DNA of 64,000 bases from Cerasibacillus terrae (GCF_008039555.1 NZ_VDUW01000004.1:22132-86131), one strand, 5' to 3'; positions 27,180 to 40,153 are shown, numbered from the stretch's first letter. The notes: generated from the sequence alone by a model not told the origin. Translations and numbers: made by a program.

Positions 27180-27919
27180 TAAACACCTACCTCCATGTTC
27201 ATGAATGGAAAGTTTGTCTGATATGCTCTTGTCATAGTTTCACGTTGAAAGACATCACGGACTGGACCTGATTGAATTAATTTCTTATTGATTAAAATTA
27301 AATCATCAAAATAATCTTCTACTTTAGACAAGTCATGATGAATGACAAATACCGTTTTACCTTCATCTCGTAATTGTTTAAGAATATTTATAATGGTTTG
27401 TTCACTTGCCACGTCAATTCCAACAAAAGGTTCGTCTAAAAAGAACATTTCTGCTCGTTGTGCAAGTGCTCGTGCTAAGAAAACGCGTTGTTGTTGACCA
27501 CCAGATAATTCGCCAATTTGATGCTTTGCAAACTTTTCCATTCCTACTTTTTCCAAACATTCACGTGCCCATTTTTTTTCCTTTTTACCAGGTCTACGAA
27601 ATAAACCTAACTGAGGATATGTCCCAAGTAATACCGTATCAATCACATTAATCGGAAAATCCCAATCTAAATCACTTCGTTGCGGAACATAGGCAATATT
27701 TTTTCGCATTGTCTTAATTTCTTTGCCATGAATTTTGACTTCACCATAATCTTTTGGGATTAAGCCAAGGATTGCTTTCATCATTGTCGATTTACCTGCA
27801 CCATTCGGTCCAATAATACCAATCAGTTTTCCTTTACCAAGTGAAAAGGAAATATCCTGAATAACTTCTTTTCCATAATATGATACGTGCAGATTATTAA
27901 TTTCTATGGCTTTTTCCAT
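27179..27919 (-). CDS. mntB: Manganese ABC transporter ATPase
   Basis: A 246-residue ATPase: Walker A GPNGAGKST, signature LSGGQQQR, Walker B MFFLDEPFVGID and an H-loop in VIHHDLS. The start MEKAIEINNLHVSYYGKEV is favoured over an ATG nine codons upstream because GGAAGGTG lies seven bases before it. First gene of the operon ATPase-permease-binding protein. The promoter and MntR-like box are about 250-300 bases upstream, with a family A repeat in the leader. Confidence 0.9.
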   Translation of the reverse strand: MEKAIEINNLHVSYYGKEVIQDISFSLGKGKLIGIIGPNGAGKSTMMKAILGLIPKDYGEVKIHGKEIKTMRKNIAYVPQRSDLDWDFPINVIDTVLLGTYPQLGLFRRPGKKEKKWARECLEKVGMEKFAKHQIGELSGGQQQRVFLARALAQRAEMFFLDEPFVGIDVASEQTIINILKQLRDEGKTVFVIHHDLSKVEDYFDDLILINKKLIQSGPVRDVFQRETMTRAYQTNFPFMNMEVGV

Positions 27920-27964
27920 TTTTTTCACCTTCCTTTTATCACACAAAAAACATTCTCATTTATT

Positions 27965-28129
27965 TATAAAGTGAAACTTCAATCAATGGGAGTTTTCTTC
28001 TTCTCCCATTATTGTTAGTTGAACGAATCGGGCCTTTACTGGCTGTTGATTCTCCACTTATAATTCTTGAATATCTCGAATTTTTGAAGTGGAGTTCTTA
28101 CAGCCAGTGGCCAGTTAATCTGCGATAAA
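27965..28129 (+). repeat. Family A structured intergenic repeat, copy 3
   Basis: A full copy in the leader of the manganese operon, oriented against the operon. Hairpin 1 reads CAATCAATGGGAG/CTCCCATTATTG: relative to other copies AGTGGG/CCCACT became AATGGG/CCCATT, a compensated pair change, with one base deleted. Hairpin 2 keeps CTCCAC/GTGGAG. Near the right end CCAGT is duplicated (CCAGTGGCCAGTT). It ends GCGATAAA. Confidence 0.88.
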
Positions 28130-28170
28130 AACATGATTACACCTATAAATTTTTCCTCCGTACAATGAAT

Positions 28171-28221
28171 AGTATATTAGACAAATAATTAGATGTCAAC
28201 AATTAATTTGGTCTAAGGAAA
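28171..28221 (-). promoter_or_regulatory. Promoter and MntR-like box of the manganese transporter operon
   Basis: Minus strand TTGACA, 17-base spacer, TATACT (28171-28199) forms a near-perfect sigma-A promoter. On the plus strand AATTTGGTCTAAGGAAAC (28204-28221) matches the Bacillus MntR box AATTTGCCTTAAGGAAAC at 15 of 18 positions. The box is just upstream of the -35, so regulation by a manganese-sensing MntR is likely. The rest of the 28222-28290 gap shows nothing else. Confidence 0.7.
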
Positions 28222-28290
28222 CATTTTAACGTAATCAACTTCTTACTGTTCGTTTAGTATCAGTTCCTTTACTCATTTTATTCTGGAAAT

Positions 28291-28333
28291 AAGAAATACG
28301 CTACACCTAAACATGGAATGTAGCGTATTTCTT
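28291..28333. terminator. Terminator after rnr
   Basis: A 15-base arm AAGAAATACGCTACA pairs with TGTAGCGTATTTCTT around a 13-base loop, about 30 bases after the rnr stop. A strong hairpin that could act in both directions. Confidence 0.75.
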
Positions 28334-28361
28334 ATAAGATATGCGTATACCTATCTTTTCA

Positions 28362-30515
28362 TTATTTTCCAGTTGTGTCTTGAACAAGTTCAAAGTCAAC
28401 CACTCGTTCATCTAAATTAACGCTGATTACTTTAACGGTTACTTCTTGCCCAATTCGATATACTTTTCCAGTTCGTTCTCCAATTAATGCATAGCTTTTT
28501 TCGTTGAAATGGTAATAGTCATCAATTAGATAACTAACATGGATCAGCCCTTCTACTGTATTTTCCAATTCAACAAATAAACCAAAGCTTGTCACAGAAC
28601 TGATAACACCTGAAAATTGTTCCCCAATTTTATCTTGCATATATTCTGCTTTCTTCAAATCATCTGTTTCTCGTTCAGCATCAACCGCTCTTCGCTCCAT
28701 CATCGATGCATGCTTTGTAATATCTGGTAATAAATTCTCCCATCTATGAATCACTTTTTTATTCATTTCTTCATTTATTAAATACGTATGAATTAGGCGA
28801 TGAACAATCAAATCAGGATAACGTCTAATCGGTGATGTAAAGTGAGTGTAATATGTAGCCGCTAGCCCAAAATGCCCCACACTTTCCGGGTCGTATTTCG
28901 CTTGTTTCATCGATCGTAACATCAGTTTTGATACAATCATTTCCTCTGGTTTACCTTGAACTTTTTCCAATACCTTTTGTAACTGTTGTGGATGAATATC
29001 ATTTGCTACACCTTTTGCACGCACACCTAGTCCTGCTAAAAACTCGAAGAAGCTTTGTAATTTACCTTCGTCTGGATTTTCATGAATCCGATAAACAAAT
29101 GGAACATTTAACCAGTGGAAATGTTCTGCAACTGTTTCGTTTGCGGCTAACATAAACTCTTCAATTAAACGCTCAGCAACAGAACGTTCTCGAATAACAA
29201 CATCTTTTGCTTTTCCATCTTCATCGACAAGTACTTGTGCTTCTTTAAAGTCAAAATCAATAGCTCCTCGCCCCATCCGTTTACCACGTAAAATGGCAGC
29301 AAGTTTTTCCATTTGTTCAAACATCGGAACAAGTGATTTATATTTTTCACGTAAAGAAGCATCTTTTTCCACTAATATTTGATTGACATCAGAATATGTC
29401 ATTCTTTCTGTTGTTCGAATCACACTTGGAAAAATTGCATGATGAACCACTTTCCCAGTGGAGTCAATTTCCATTTCACAACTTAAAGTCAAGCGGTCTA
29501 CCTGAGGGTTCAAGGAACATATCCCATTTGATAACCGATGTGGAATCATCGGGATAACACGATCAACTAAATATACACTTGTTCCTCTTTCTAAGGCTTC
29601 TTGATCTATTGGAGAATTTTCCGTCACATAATGACTAACATCTGCAATATGTACGCCGAGTTTATAATTTCCATTTTCTAATTTTGTAACTGTTACCGCA
29701 TCATCTAGGTCCTTAGCATCTGCACCATCAATTGTTACAATTGTTTCATTTCGTAAATCACGACGCCCTGAAAAATCCTTTTCATCTACCGATTCCGGCA
29801 CATCTGTTGCGTGCTTTAGAACATCTTCAGGAAATTCGATATGAATACCATGTTTATAAATAATGGATAGAATATCAATTCCGGGATCATTTTCATGACC
29901 TAGAATTTTTACGATTTCCCCTTCTGCACTTTTCCTTCCTTCTGGATAATTTGTAATTCTCACAATGACTTTATGGCCTTGAAAAGCACCATTTATTTTA
30001 TCTTTAGGAATAAAGATATCATTCGGAATGCGTTTATCATCTGCAATGACAAAGCCAAATGACTTATTATCTTCAAATGTCCCGACGATTTGTGTAATTC
30101 CTCGTTCTAGGATACGGATAACAGATCCCTCTGGGCGATTTCTATCTACATCTTGCTTTTCAATTCGTACAAGAACTAGATCATTATTCATTGCAGAAGC
30201 TAAATCTGAATGATGGATATATATATCCACTTGATCTGGATCATCTGGAATTAGAAATGCAAATCCTTTCGCATGCATTTGGATTCTACCACGTATTAAA
30301 TTCATTTTTTCAGGTAGACCGAAATGATTTTTTCTTGTACGGACAAGTTCACCAGATTCCTCTAGTCTATTTAATGCAATAATAAGTGATTTAAACTCAG
30401 CTGCATCTTGAAGTTCTAAGACATCTTCTAATTCATGTACAGAAAGTGGCTTTTTCCCGTTTTCCATAAAATAAGCTTTAATTCTATCTTCCATTTCTGT
30501 ATTCAAAAATTTCAC
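28362..30515 (-). CDS. rnr: RNase R, 3'-5' exoribonuclease
   Basis: A 717-residue RNase II/R family nuclease that degrades structured RNA, including mRNA released by the tmRNA system. Order: N-terminal winged helix (about 1-70), two cold-shock/OB domains (about 75-205), the catalytic RNB domain (about 245-575) with the Asp-rich motif [14 protein letters not shown], and a C-terminal S1 domain (about 635-712, [21 protein letters not shown]). It is shorter than B. subtilis RNase R (about 780), lacking a long basic tail. It lies 24 bases after the carboxylesterase gene, as in the secG-yvaK-rnr-smpB order of B. subtilis. Confidence 0.95.
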   Translation of the reverse strand: MKFLNTEMEDRIKAYFMENGKKPLSVHELEDVLELQDAAEFKSLIIALNRLEESGELVRTRKNHFGLPEKMNLIRGRIQMHAKGFAFLIPDDPDQVDIYIHHSDLASAMNNDLVLVRIEKQDVDRNRPEGSVIRILERGITQIVGTFEDNKSFGFVIADDKRIPNDIFIPKDKINGAFQGHKVIVRITNYPEGRKSAEGEIVKILGHENDPGIDILSIIYKHGIHIEFPEDVLKHATDVPESVDEKDFSGRRDLRNETIVTIDGADAKDLDDAVTVTKLENGNYKLGVHIADVSHYVTENSPIDQEALERGTSVYLVDRVIPMIPHRLSNGICSLNPQVDRLTLSCEMEIDSTGKVVHHAIFPSVIRTTERMTYSDVNQILVEKDASLREKYKSLVPMFEQMEKLAAILRGKRMGRGAIDFDFKEAQVLVDEDGKAKDVVIRERSVAERLIEEFMLAANETVAEHFHWLNVPFVYRIHENPDEGKLQSFFEFLAGLGVRAKGVANDIHPQQLQKVLEKVQGKPEEMIVSKLMLRSMKQAKYDPESVGHFGLAATYYTHFTSPIRRYPDLIVHRLIHTYLINEEMNKKVIHRWENLLPDITKHASMMERRAVDAERETDDLKKAEYMQDKIGEQFSGVISSVTSFGLFVELENTVEGLIHVSYLIDDYYHFNEKSYALIGERTGKVYRIGQEVTVKVISVNLDERVVDFELVQDTTGK

Positions 30516-30539
30516 CTTCCTTTTTTCTATTTATATTAT

Positions 30540-31286
30540 CTATTGTGCCCATTGTAATGACTCTAGAAACGTATAAATATCATCGTGAAGTTGATTTCTC
30601 TCTTTGTCTAAAGTAATCACATGCCCTGACTCTTCGTACCAGTTTAATTGTTTGGATTCTGATTCAATATTTTCATAAATATAATTAGCACTTTTCGGAT
30701 TGATCATTTGATCGAGGCGAGCCTGCACAATCATTGTTGGTGTATAAATGGTATCAATCTGTTTCTGAACATCTTCAATCGATATACCAATCTGTGTAAA
30801 CATTGGCTGAGATGCATCCATTAAAAGCTCCATTTCTTTTTGAACGGTTTTTTCATCTTTCTTTTCTAATTGTTTGTACTGCTTTGCGAAATGTTTAAAA
30901 CCTGCTGTCAGTTGTCTTTCATTATCAAAAAACATGGGAGCACACATCGGGATAGCTGCTTTAACTGGGAAAGAATTTGCTAATTTCAAGCTCAAAACTC
31001 CGCCAAGAGAAAGTCCAGCAACAGCGATTTCCTCATATCCTAATTCTTTCAAATGATGATAACCTTGTACGGCATCTTCCCACCAATCTGCTGGAGTGGT
31101 TTGAATTAATTTTTCTGGTGCTTGTCCATGTCCTCGATAAATTGGAGCATGGCTTGTATATCCATGTTTTTCTAAAAATCTACCGAGCATTCGTACATCT
31201 GCTGAATGTCCTGTAAATCCATGAAGTAAAAGTACTGCTCTCGGTCCTTTCTCAAATGTAAATGGTTCAGGTTGTTTTATTTTCAT
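30540..31286 (-). CDS. Carboxylesterase (Est30/YvaK type alpha/beta hydrolase)
   Basis: A 248-residue alpha/beta hydrolase similar to the Geobacillus Est30 and B. subtilis YvaK esterases. The oxyanion segment is LLLHGFTGHSADVR and the nucleophile is Ser93 in AGLSLGG. The acid is probably the Asp in VQARLDQMINP and the base the His in ESGHVITLD. Carboxyl esters of short to medium chain are the usual substrates. It sits between secG and rnr, its conserved position in Bacillaceae. Confidence 0.9.
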   Translation of the reverse strand: MKIKQPEPFTFEKGPRAVLLLHGFTGHSADVRMLGRFLEKHGYTSHAPIYRGHGQAPEKLIQTTPADWWEDAVQGYHHLKELGYEEIAVAGLSLGGVLSLKLANSFPVKAAIPMCAPMFFDNERQLTAGFKHFAKQYKQLEKKDEKTVQKEMELLMDASQPMFTQIGISIEDVQKQIDTIYTPTMIVQARLDQMINPKSANYIYENIESESKQLNWYEESGHVITLDKERNQLHDDIYTFLESLQWAQ

Positions 31287-31362
31287 TTCTCAAATCCCCT
31301 TCGAACTATAAATCCTTCATCTTATCACTATTTTACCCATTTTCACAAAAATACACCATAAT

Positions 31363-31392
31363 AAAAAACCCTACCATATATATGATAAGGGT
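31363..31392 (-). terminator. Terminator after secG
   Basis: On the minus strand ACCCT and AUCAU-like arms pair with AUGGU and AGGGT with one bulge, followed by TTTTTT. It starts seven bases after the secG stop. Confidence 0.65.
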
Positions 31393-31398
31393 CCATTG

Positions 31399-31629
31399 TT
31401 AAATAATATACGCACTAATAAATGCTAACACAAAGAAGATAACACCTGTCACAATTGTACCGCGATGTAAAAAAAGATCAAAACCTCTTGCCTTTTGCTT
31501 TCCAAATAATTGCTCTGCTCCTCCAGAAATCGCTCCAGACAAGCCAGCACTTTTTCCACTTTGTAATAAAACAAGAATAATCATAATAATAGCATCTACT
31601 ACAAGTATAGTATTAATTGCTGTCTCCAC
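31399..31629 (-). CDS. secG: SecG, preprotein translocase subunit
   Basis: A small membrane protein of 76 residues that stabilises the SecYEG channel. Two hydrophobic segments flank the conserved loop [26 protein letters not shown], the SecG signature. The start is taken as GTG at 31629, which has AGGAGGTG about ten bases upstream and gives exactly the usual length; the longer ATG-started frame would add ten unmatched residues. It leads the secG-esterase-rnr cluster but has its own terminator. Confidence 0.92.
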   Translation of the reverse strand: METAINTILVVDAIIMIILVLLQSGKSAGLSGAISGGAEQLFGKQKARGFDLFLHRGTIVTGVIFFVLAFISAYII

Positions 31630-31820
31630 CGTACAACGACACCTCCTAAAAACGCTCAATATAATCTGATTTATGACTCGTTCCTAATAACTATGCTATT
31701 TTATACTTTAGCATAAATAGGAAGTAGATAGCAAGCTATTTTAGATTGCCATACCGTAATCATGGAAGAACATTTTTTTTCGGATTATAATAAAGATAAC
31801 AAAGGGTTGGAGGGATACGA

Positions 31821-32750
31821 ATGAAAGAATCATTTTGGTTAACAGTAAAAGATGACGTTCCTTTGCATGTAATAAAGTGGTTTCAAAAAGAACAAAAACC
31901 TAAAGCAATTATTCAATTATCACATGGCATGGTAGAACACATTGATAGATATGATGAATTTGCTAAATTTTTAGTAAGCAAACAAATTTACGTATATGGT
32001 AATGATCATAGAGGTCATGGAGAAACAGGGAAAAATCAAGGTTTATTAGGATATTTTTCTGGATCAGATGGTTTTAGGAAAGTTGCTGATGATTTATATG
32101 AAGTAACAAAGAAAATAAAGAAAGATTATCCCCACACACCAATTATATTATTAGGTCATAGTATGGGATCATTTCTCGCACGAAAATATATTCAGACATA
32201 TAGTGAGGAATTAGATGGAGTTATTTTATCTGGAACAACCTATGCTTCTTTAATAGAAACGAAGCTAGGTAAAGTGTTAGCCGCACAAGCTCGTCCTAAG
32301 GAAAAGGCCGAACTTTTAAATAAGCTCATTTTTGGAACATATAATAAAGGCATTTCTAAACCAAATACAGAATTCGATTGGCTTTCAAGAGATACAAAAT
32401 CTGTCCAGGCTTATATGGATGATCCACTTTGTGGCTTTGTTCCTACAGGGAGATTCTTTTATGATTTATTCACAGGCTTAGAAATGATACATGATACACA
32501 ACTAAATCAACATATTCGCCGTAAATTACCAATGCTATTTATTAGTGGGGACAAAGATCCTGTCGGTAAAAATGCAAGAAATATATGGAAAGCAGCACAA
32601 GTTTATCATGATTTAAATATGGAAAACATAATGGTAACACTTGTTCATGGTGGAAGACATGAAATCTTAAATGAAACAAATAAATCAGAGGTATATTCTT
32701 TTATTTTTCAATGGATAATATCTTTGCTAAATCACAAATATAAGAAATAG
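31821..32750 (+). CDS. Lysophospholipase/monoacylglycerol lipase-like alpha/beta hydrolase
   Basis: A 309-residue serine hydrolase of the PldB/MGL group (Hydrolase_4 family). Motifs: the oxyanion stretch QLSHGMVEHIDRYDEF, YGNDHRGHGETG, nucleophile Ser114 in LLGHSMGSF, an Asp in FISGDKDPVG and His in VHGGRHEILNE completing the triad. The family cleaves monoacylglycerols or lysophospholipids; the substrate here is not known. GGAGGG precedes the ATG. It is 75 bases upstream of ptsI on the same strand without a clear terminator between them. Confidence 0.86.
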   Translation: MKESFWLTVKDDVPLHVIKWFQKEQKPKAIIQLSHGMVEHIDRYDEFAKFLVSKQIYVYGNDHRGHGETGKNQGLLGYFSGSDGFRKVADDLYEVTKKIKKDYPHTPIILLGHSMGSFLARKYIQTYSEELDGVILSGTTYASLIETKLGKVLAAQARPKEKAELLNKLIFGTYNKGISKPNTEFDWLSRDTKSVQAYMDDPLCGFVPTGRFFYDLFTGLEMIHDTQLNQHIRRKLPMLFISGDKDPVGKNARNIWKAAQVYHDLNMENIMVTLVHGGRHEILNETNKSEVYSFIFQWIISLLNHKYKK

Positions 32751-32831
32751 AAAATAAGCTTTTAGTGTGGATACAATGACTAAATCTAATCTTACGCAAG
32801 GGATTAAAAGTCTGAAAAACAAAGGATGATG

Positions 32832-34556
32832 ATGGTGAAACAAATCCAAGGTATTGCAGCGTCTAATGGAATTGCCATTGCAAAAGCATATCAATTAAAT
32901 GAACCAGAGTTAACCTATAAAAACAAGCACACAGAAAATCCTGAACAAGATCTGGAGCGCTTGATAAAGGCATTAAACATTTCAAAAGAAGATTTAGATA
33001 AAATCCGCGAACATACAGAACAAGCACTAGGTAAAGAACATGCAGAGATATTTTCTGCACATTTACTTATTTTAAATGACCCAGAATACATTAATCCAAT
33101 AAAAGATAAAATTAATAAGGAAATGGCATCTGCTGAGGCTGCTTTAGAATCTGTAACAAACATGTTTGTCGATATTTTTAAAAATATGGATAATGCCTAT
33201 ATGCGAGAACGTGCAGCAGATTTACAAGATGTCGCAAAACGTGTAATGGCACATTTATTAAATATTCCATTACCAGATCTTGCTTTAATTGATGAAGAAG
33301 TAATTATTGTTGCCCATGATTTGACACCATCTGATACTGCACAATTGAATCGGAAATATGTAAAAGGTTTTATCACAGATGTTGGAGGGCGTACATCACA
33401 TTCTGCAATAATGGCAAGATCTCTTGAAATTCCGGCTGTCGTCGGTACAAAGAACATAACATCGACCGTAAAACAGGGTGAACCCGTTATTATTGATGGA
33501 ACGGAAGGAAAAATCATCACACAAGTTGATGAAGAAACGAAAAACATATATCAACAAAAGTTAAAGGATTTTAAAAAACAACAACAATTATGGGTGAAAT
33601 TAAAAGATGAACCAACTCGCACAAAAGATAAAATACAAGTTGAATTATCTGGAAATATTGGAACACCGAGAGATGTAGGCTCTGTTCTAGAAAACGGAGG
33701 CGAAGGTATTGGTTTATATCGGACAGAATTCTTATTTATGGGTCAGGCTGAAATGCCAACAGAGGATATGCAATTTGAGGCATATAAATCTGTCCTCGAG
33801 ATGATGGAAGATAAACCGGTAATTGTTCGAACACTCGATATCGGTGGAGATAAAGAAGTCGATTATTTAGATTTACCTAAAGAAATTAATCCTTTCCTAG
33901 GATTCCGGGCAATTCGATTTTGTTTAGCAAACGAAGCAATGTTTCGGACGCAATTACGCGCTTTGCTTCGATCCAGTATTCACGGAAATTTAAAAATCAT
34001 GTTTCCAATGGTTGCTACCTTAGAAGAATTTCGTCAAGCAAAACAATTATTACTCGAGGAAAAAGAAAATTTACAAAAAGAAGAAATCGATGTAGCAGAC
34101 AATATTGAGGTAGGAATTATGGTGGAAATCCCATCAACAGCTATCCTTGCTAACCAATTTGCCAAAGAAGTCGATTTCTTTAGTATAGGAACAAATGATT
34201 TAATTCAATACACAATGGCAGCTGATAGGATGAATGAGCATGTCTCCTATCTCTATCAACCATACCATCCAGCCATTTTGAATCTTGTTCATCAAGTAAT
34301 TCAGGCAGCCCACCGCGAAGGAAAATGGGTCGGAATGTGCGGTGAAATGGCCGGTGACCCCGTTGCTATTCCGATTCTATTAGGCTTGGGTTTGGATGAA
34401 TTTAGTATGAGTGCATCATCCATATTACCTGCACGATCACAGATAAGTACATTATCTAAACAGGAAATGGAAGAATTAGCACGTACTGTTTTAAAAATGG
34501 GGACAGCAGAAGAAGTTAAAAAATTAGTAAAAGAAAAAACACCACGCAGTTTCTGA
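32832..34556 (+). CDS. ptsI: PtsI, enzyme I of the phosphotransferase system
   Basis: A 574-residue enzyme I that takes phosphate from PEP and gives it to HPr. The swivelling His is His190 in [16 protein letters not shown]. The PEP-binding barrel has [23 protein letters not shown] and the Cys loop [10 protein letters not shown]. Three ATGs stand in a row; the third is preferred because AAAGG is six bases before it. In most Bacillaceae ptsI follows ptsH; here no ptsH precedes it, the upstream gene being a hydrolase. The downstream side is the 20-bp repeat array. Full length and all motifs suggest an active enzyme. Confidence 0.94.
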   Translation: MVKQIQGIAASNGIAIAKAYQLNEPELTYKNKHTENPEQDLERLIKALNISKEDLDKIREHTEQALGKEHAEIFSAHLLILNDPEYINPIKDKINKEMASAEAALESVTNMFVDIFKNMDNAYMRERAADLQDVAKRVMAHLLNIPLPDLALIDEEVIIVAHDLTPSDTAQLNRKYVKGFITDVGGRTSHSAIMARSLEIPAVVGTKNITSTVKQGEPVIIDGTEGKIITQVDEETKNIYQQKLKDFKKQQQLWVKLKDEPTRTKDKIQVELSGNIGTPRDVGSVLENGGEGIGLYRTEFLFMGQAEMPTEDMQFEAYKSVLEMMEDKPVIVRTLDIGGDKEVDYLDLPKEINPFLGFRAIRFCLANEAMFRTQLRALLRSSIHGNLKIMFPMVATLEEFRQAKQLLLEEKENLQKEEIDVADNIEVGIMVEIPSTAILANQFAKEVDFFSIGTNDLIQYTMAADRMNEHVSYLYQPYHPAILNLVHQVIQAAHREGKWVGMCGEMAGDPVAIPILLGLGLDEFSMSASSILPARSQISTLSKQEMEELARTVLKMGTAEEVKKLVKEKTPRSF

Positions 34557-34590
34557 AACCTTTGTAGGTTTTAAGAGAGTGGTGAGGCGC

Positions 34591-35275
34591 GGATATCGGG
34601 ATTTCAGCGTGGATATCGGGATTCGAGTGAATATATCGGGATTCGCGGCATTATATCGGGATTCAGAGCAATATATCGGGATTCAAACACGGATATCGGG
34701 ATTTCGGAGCGTTATATCGGGATTCAGAGCAATATATCGGGATTCAAGCGAATATATCGGGATTCGCGGCATTATATCGGGATTCAAACGCGGATATCGG
34801 GATTCGAGCGAATATATCGGGATTCGCGGCAATATATCGGGATTCAGAGCAATATATCAGGATTCAGAGCAATATATCGGGATTCAAGCGCAGATATCGG
34901 GATTCAAACACGGATATCGGGATTCGCGGCATTATATCGGGATTCAGAGCAATATATCGGGATTCAAATGCGGATATCGGGATTCGGAGCGTTATATCGG
35001 GATTCGAGCGAATATATCGGGATTCGCGGCATTATATCGGGATTCGGCGTGGATATCGGGATTCAGAGCAATATATCGGGATTCAAACACGGATATCGGG
35101 ATTCGGAGCGTTATATCGGGATTCGAGCGAATATATCGGGATTCGCGGCATTATATCGGGATTCGGCGCGGATATCGGGATTCAGAGCAATATATCGGGA
35201 TTCAAACACGGATATCGGGATTCGAGCGAATATATCGGGATTCAAACGCGGATATCGGGATTCAAGAGTAAACAG
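34591..35275. repeat. 34-unit, 20-bp minisatellite between ptsI and eno
   Basis: The core ATATCGGGATT recurs 34 times (one copy reads ATATCAGGATT), each followed by about nine variable bases, so the period is 20; two units have 19 and one has 21. The variable words fall into a few recurring types: CAGAGCAAT, CGCGGCATT, CGAGCGAAT, CAAACACGG (or CAAACGCGG), CGGAGCGTT and CGGCGYGG. A six-unit block is duplicated with a 119-base period (GATTCGGAGC at 34981 and 35100). The core lacks stop codons, so frames stay open on both strands. No RBS or protein signature supports translation. Confidence 0.93.
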
Positions 35276-35290
35276 TATAATTCTCAACAT

Positions 35291-35333
35291 AAAAAAAGGG
35301 GCTATGTGGTGCAGTACCACATAACTCCTTTTT
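35291..35333 (-). terminator. Terminator of the glycolytic operon after eno
   Basis: CTATGTGGT pairs with ACCACATA, extended by GGGG and CTCC with one offset base; the minus strand ends in seven T. It lies nine bases after the eno stop. Confidence 0.85.
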
Positions 35334-35341
35334 ACTATCCA

Positions 35342-38175
<2,834 letters not shown>

Positions 38176-38183
<8 letters not shown>

Positions 38184-38937
38184 TTTTTCCGGCCTCCACA
38201 AGTTGAATAAAAGATGGAGCTTCGAGACTAGCTCCGCCAACTAATGCACCATCAATATCTGATTGTGCTAACAATTCATCCACATTAGCTGGTTTTACAC
38301 TACCACCATATTGGATGATGATTTTGTCTGCTAATTCTTTAGATGTTTGTTCTTCTATTGTTTGACGGATATGTTGGCATACCTCATTAGCTTCTTTACT
38401 TGTAGCTGTTTTTCCTGTTCCGATAGCCCATATTGGTTCATAAGCAATAATCATTTGAGCAACTAATGCTTCATCAAGCCCTGCAATTGCCTTTTCCACT
38501 TGTGATGTAACAAATGATTTTGTTTCATTCGCCTGGCGTTGTTCTAATGATTCACCAACACAAACAATCGGTGTTAAACCATGTTCAAAAGCGGCATGTA
38601 CTTTTTTATTAACTGTTTCATCTGTTTCACTAAAATATTGTCTACGTTCTGAATGCCCAATAATAACATGGGTAACTCCGATGTCTTTCAACATTACAGG
38701 ACTGACTTCTCCTGTAAATGCACCAGATTCTTCATAGTGCATATTTTGTGCACTAATTTGAAGGGGTGTGTTTTTTGCTTTTTCAACAAGTGTTGCAAGT
38801 TGTGTAAATGGTGCACAAATAATTGCATCAACTTGTTCTGACTGTTCTAGTTTTGGTGCTACTTCCTCTACAAATTGTGTTGCTTCAGAAAGTGTTTTAT
38901 TCATTTTCCAATTTCCTGCAATAACTTTCTTTCTCAT
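38176..38937 (-). CDS. tpiA: TpiA, triose-phosphate isomerase
   Basis: A 253-residue TIM-barrel enzyme interconverting dihydroxyacetone phosphate and glyceraldehyde 3-phosphate. Key segments are AGNWKMNKT (Lys), [12 protein letters not shown] (His), the catalytic Glu in [16 protein letters not shown] and the phosphate loop [11 protein letters not shown]. It lies 34 bases after pgk and overlaps gpmI. Confidence 0.97.
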
Positions 38938-38971
38938 CTGTCATCACCTCTCGTGTTTCATTAACCAGTCC

Positions 38972-40153
38972 TTACTTATCATCAAGGGCTTTGATTCCTG
39001 GAAGTTCTTTTCCTTCCATAAATTCCAAAGATGCCCCTCCACCTGTTGATACATGATCCATTTCGTGGACAAGGTCAAATTTTTCTACTGCTGCTGCTGA
39101 ATCTCCACCACCAATTATAGTAAATGCTTCTGTTTGTGCAAGAGATTCTGCAACTGCACGTGTTCCACCAGCAAATGCATTCATTTCGAAAACTCCCATC
39201 GGACCGTTCCAAATGACGAGTTTTGATTTGGAAATAATATCTGCAAACGTTTCACGAGTTTTAAGTCCAATATCTAATCCTTGCCAATCTTTTGGCATAT
39301 CTTCAATAGAGACAATTTTAGAATTTGCATCCTCGGAAAACTCATCAGCAATTACTGCATCTTCCGGGATGACAAATTGGACTCCTTTTTCTTCCGCCTT
39401 TTTTAAGAATTCTTTGGCTAAATCAATTTTATCTTCTTCCAATAGGGAATTTCCAATTTCATAGTCTTTCGCTTTAATAAATGTATATGCTAAACCACCA
39501 CCGATAAGGAGATAGTCTACTTTATCAAGCAGATGATCAATTACATCTATTTTATCTTTTACTTTTGCTCCACCGATAATAGCAGTAAATGGTCGTTCAG
39601 GATTTTCTAATGCTTTAGAAAGAACAGCAATTTCCTTCTCCATTAAAAAGCCAGCAACTGCAGGTAATTTTTCTGCAACACCGGCTGTTGAAGCATGTGC
39701 CCTGTGTGCAGTACCAAATGCATCATTTACATAAATATCTGCCATATCAGCAAAGGCTTGGGATAGTTCTGGATCGTTATTCGTTTCACCCGCTTCAAAA
39801 CGGACATTTTCAATTAGTAAAATATCCCCATCTTCCATCTGGGATATGGCCTCATTGACTTCTTTCCCATGTACAGCGTCTGTTTTCATGACAACTTTGC
39901 CTGTTAAATCACTTAGTCTTTTTGCTACAGGATCAAGTCTTAGTTCTTCCACGACTTGCCCTTTTGGCCTTCCTAGATGGCTTGCTAAAATTACCTTTGC
40001 ACCTTTTTCTAACAAATGTTCAATGGTAGGCAATGCCGCTTTTATTCTTGTATCGTCTGTGATTTCACCATCTTCCATCGGTACATTAAAATCCACACGA
40101 CAAAATACTTTTTTTCCTTTCACTTGTATATCTTGCAATGTCTTCTTATTCAC
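38972..40153 (-). CDS. pgk: Pgk, phosphoglycerate kinase
   Basis: A 393-residue two-domain kinase producing ATP from 1,3-bisphosphoglycerate. Landmarks: [41 protein letters not shown], the hinge, NGPMGVFEM and [14 protein letters not shown]. The start codon is GTG with GGGAGG upstream. It is 166 bases after gapA; a hairpin in that gap may reduce readthrough, as downstream glycolytic genes are often also expressed from their own promoters. Confidence 0.97.
   Translation of the reverse strand: MNKKTLQDIQVKGKKVFCRVDFNVPMEDGEITDDTRIKAALPTIEHLLEKGAKVILASHLGRPKGQVVEELRLDPVAKRLSDLTGKVVMKTDAVHGKEVNEAISQMEDGDILLIENVRFEAGETNNDPELSQAFADMADIYVNDAFGTAHRAHASTAGVAEKLPAVAGFLMEKEIAVLSKALENPERPFTAIIGGAKVKDKIDVIDHLLDKVDYLLIGGGLAYTFIKAKDYEIGNSLLEEDKIDLAKEFLKKAEEKGVQFVIPEDAVIADEFSEDANSKIVSIEDMPKDWQGLDIGLKTRETFADIISKSKLVIWNGPMGVFEMNAFAGGTRAVAESLAQTEAFTIIGGGDSAAAVEKFDLVHEMDHVSTGGGASLEFMEGKELPGIKALDDK

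Noticed and set aside
28035..28136. Possible 31-codon leader peptide in the manganese operon (minus strand, starting MFLSQINWPLAV)
   Set aside because: AGGTG lies five bases before its ATG, but the frame reads straight through the family A repeat and has no metal-related residues; it is likely accidental.
34591..35275. CRISPR-like alternation of constant and variable segments
   Set aside because: The constant part is only 11 nt and the variable part 9 nt, the variable words recur many times, and no cas genes are near. CRISPR repeats and spacers are about 25-40 nt and spacers are mostly unique.
34579..35324. Long ORFs (up to 230 codons) with YRDS/IGI/SGF-type repeats
   Set aside because: They are readings of a 20-bp repeat without stop codons in shifting frames; no ribosome site, and overlapping open frames occur on both strands.
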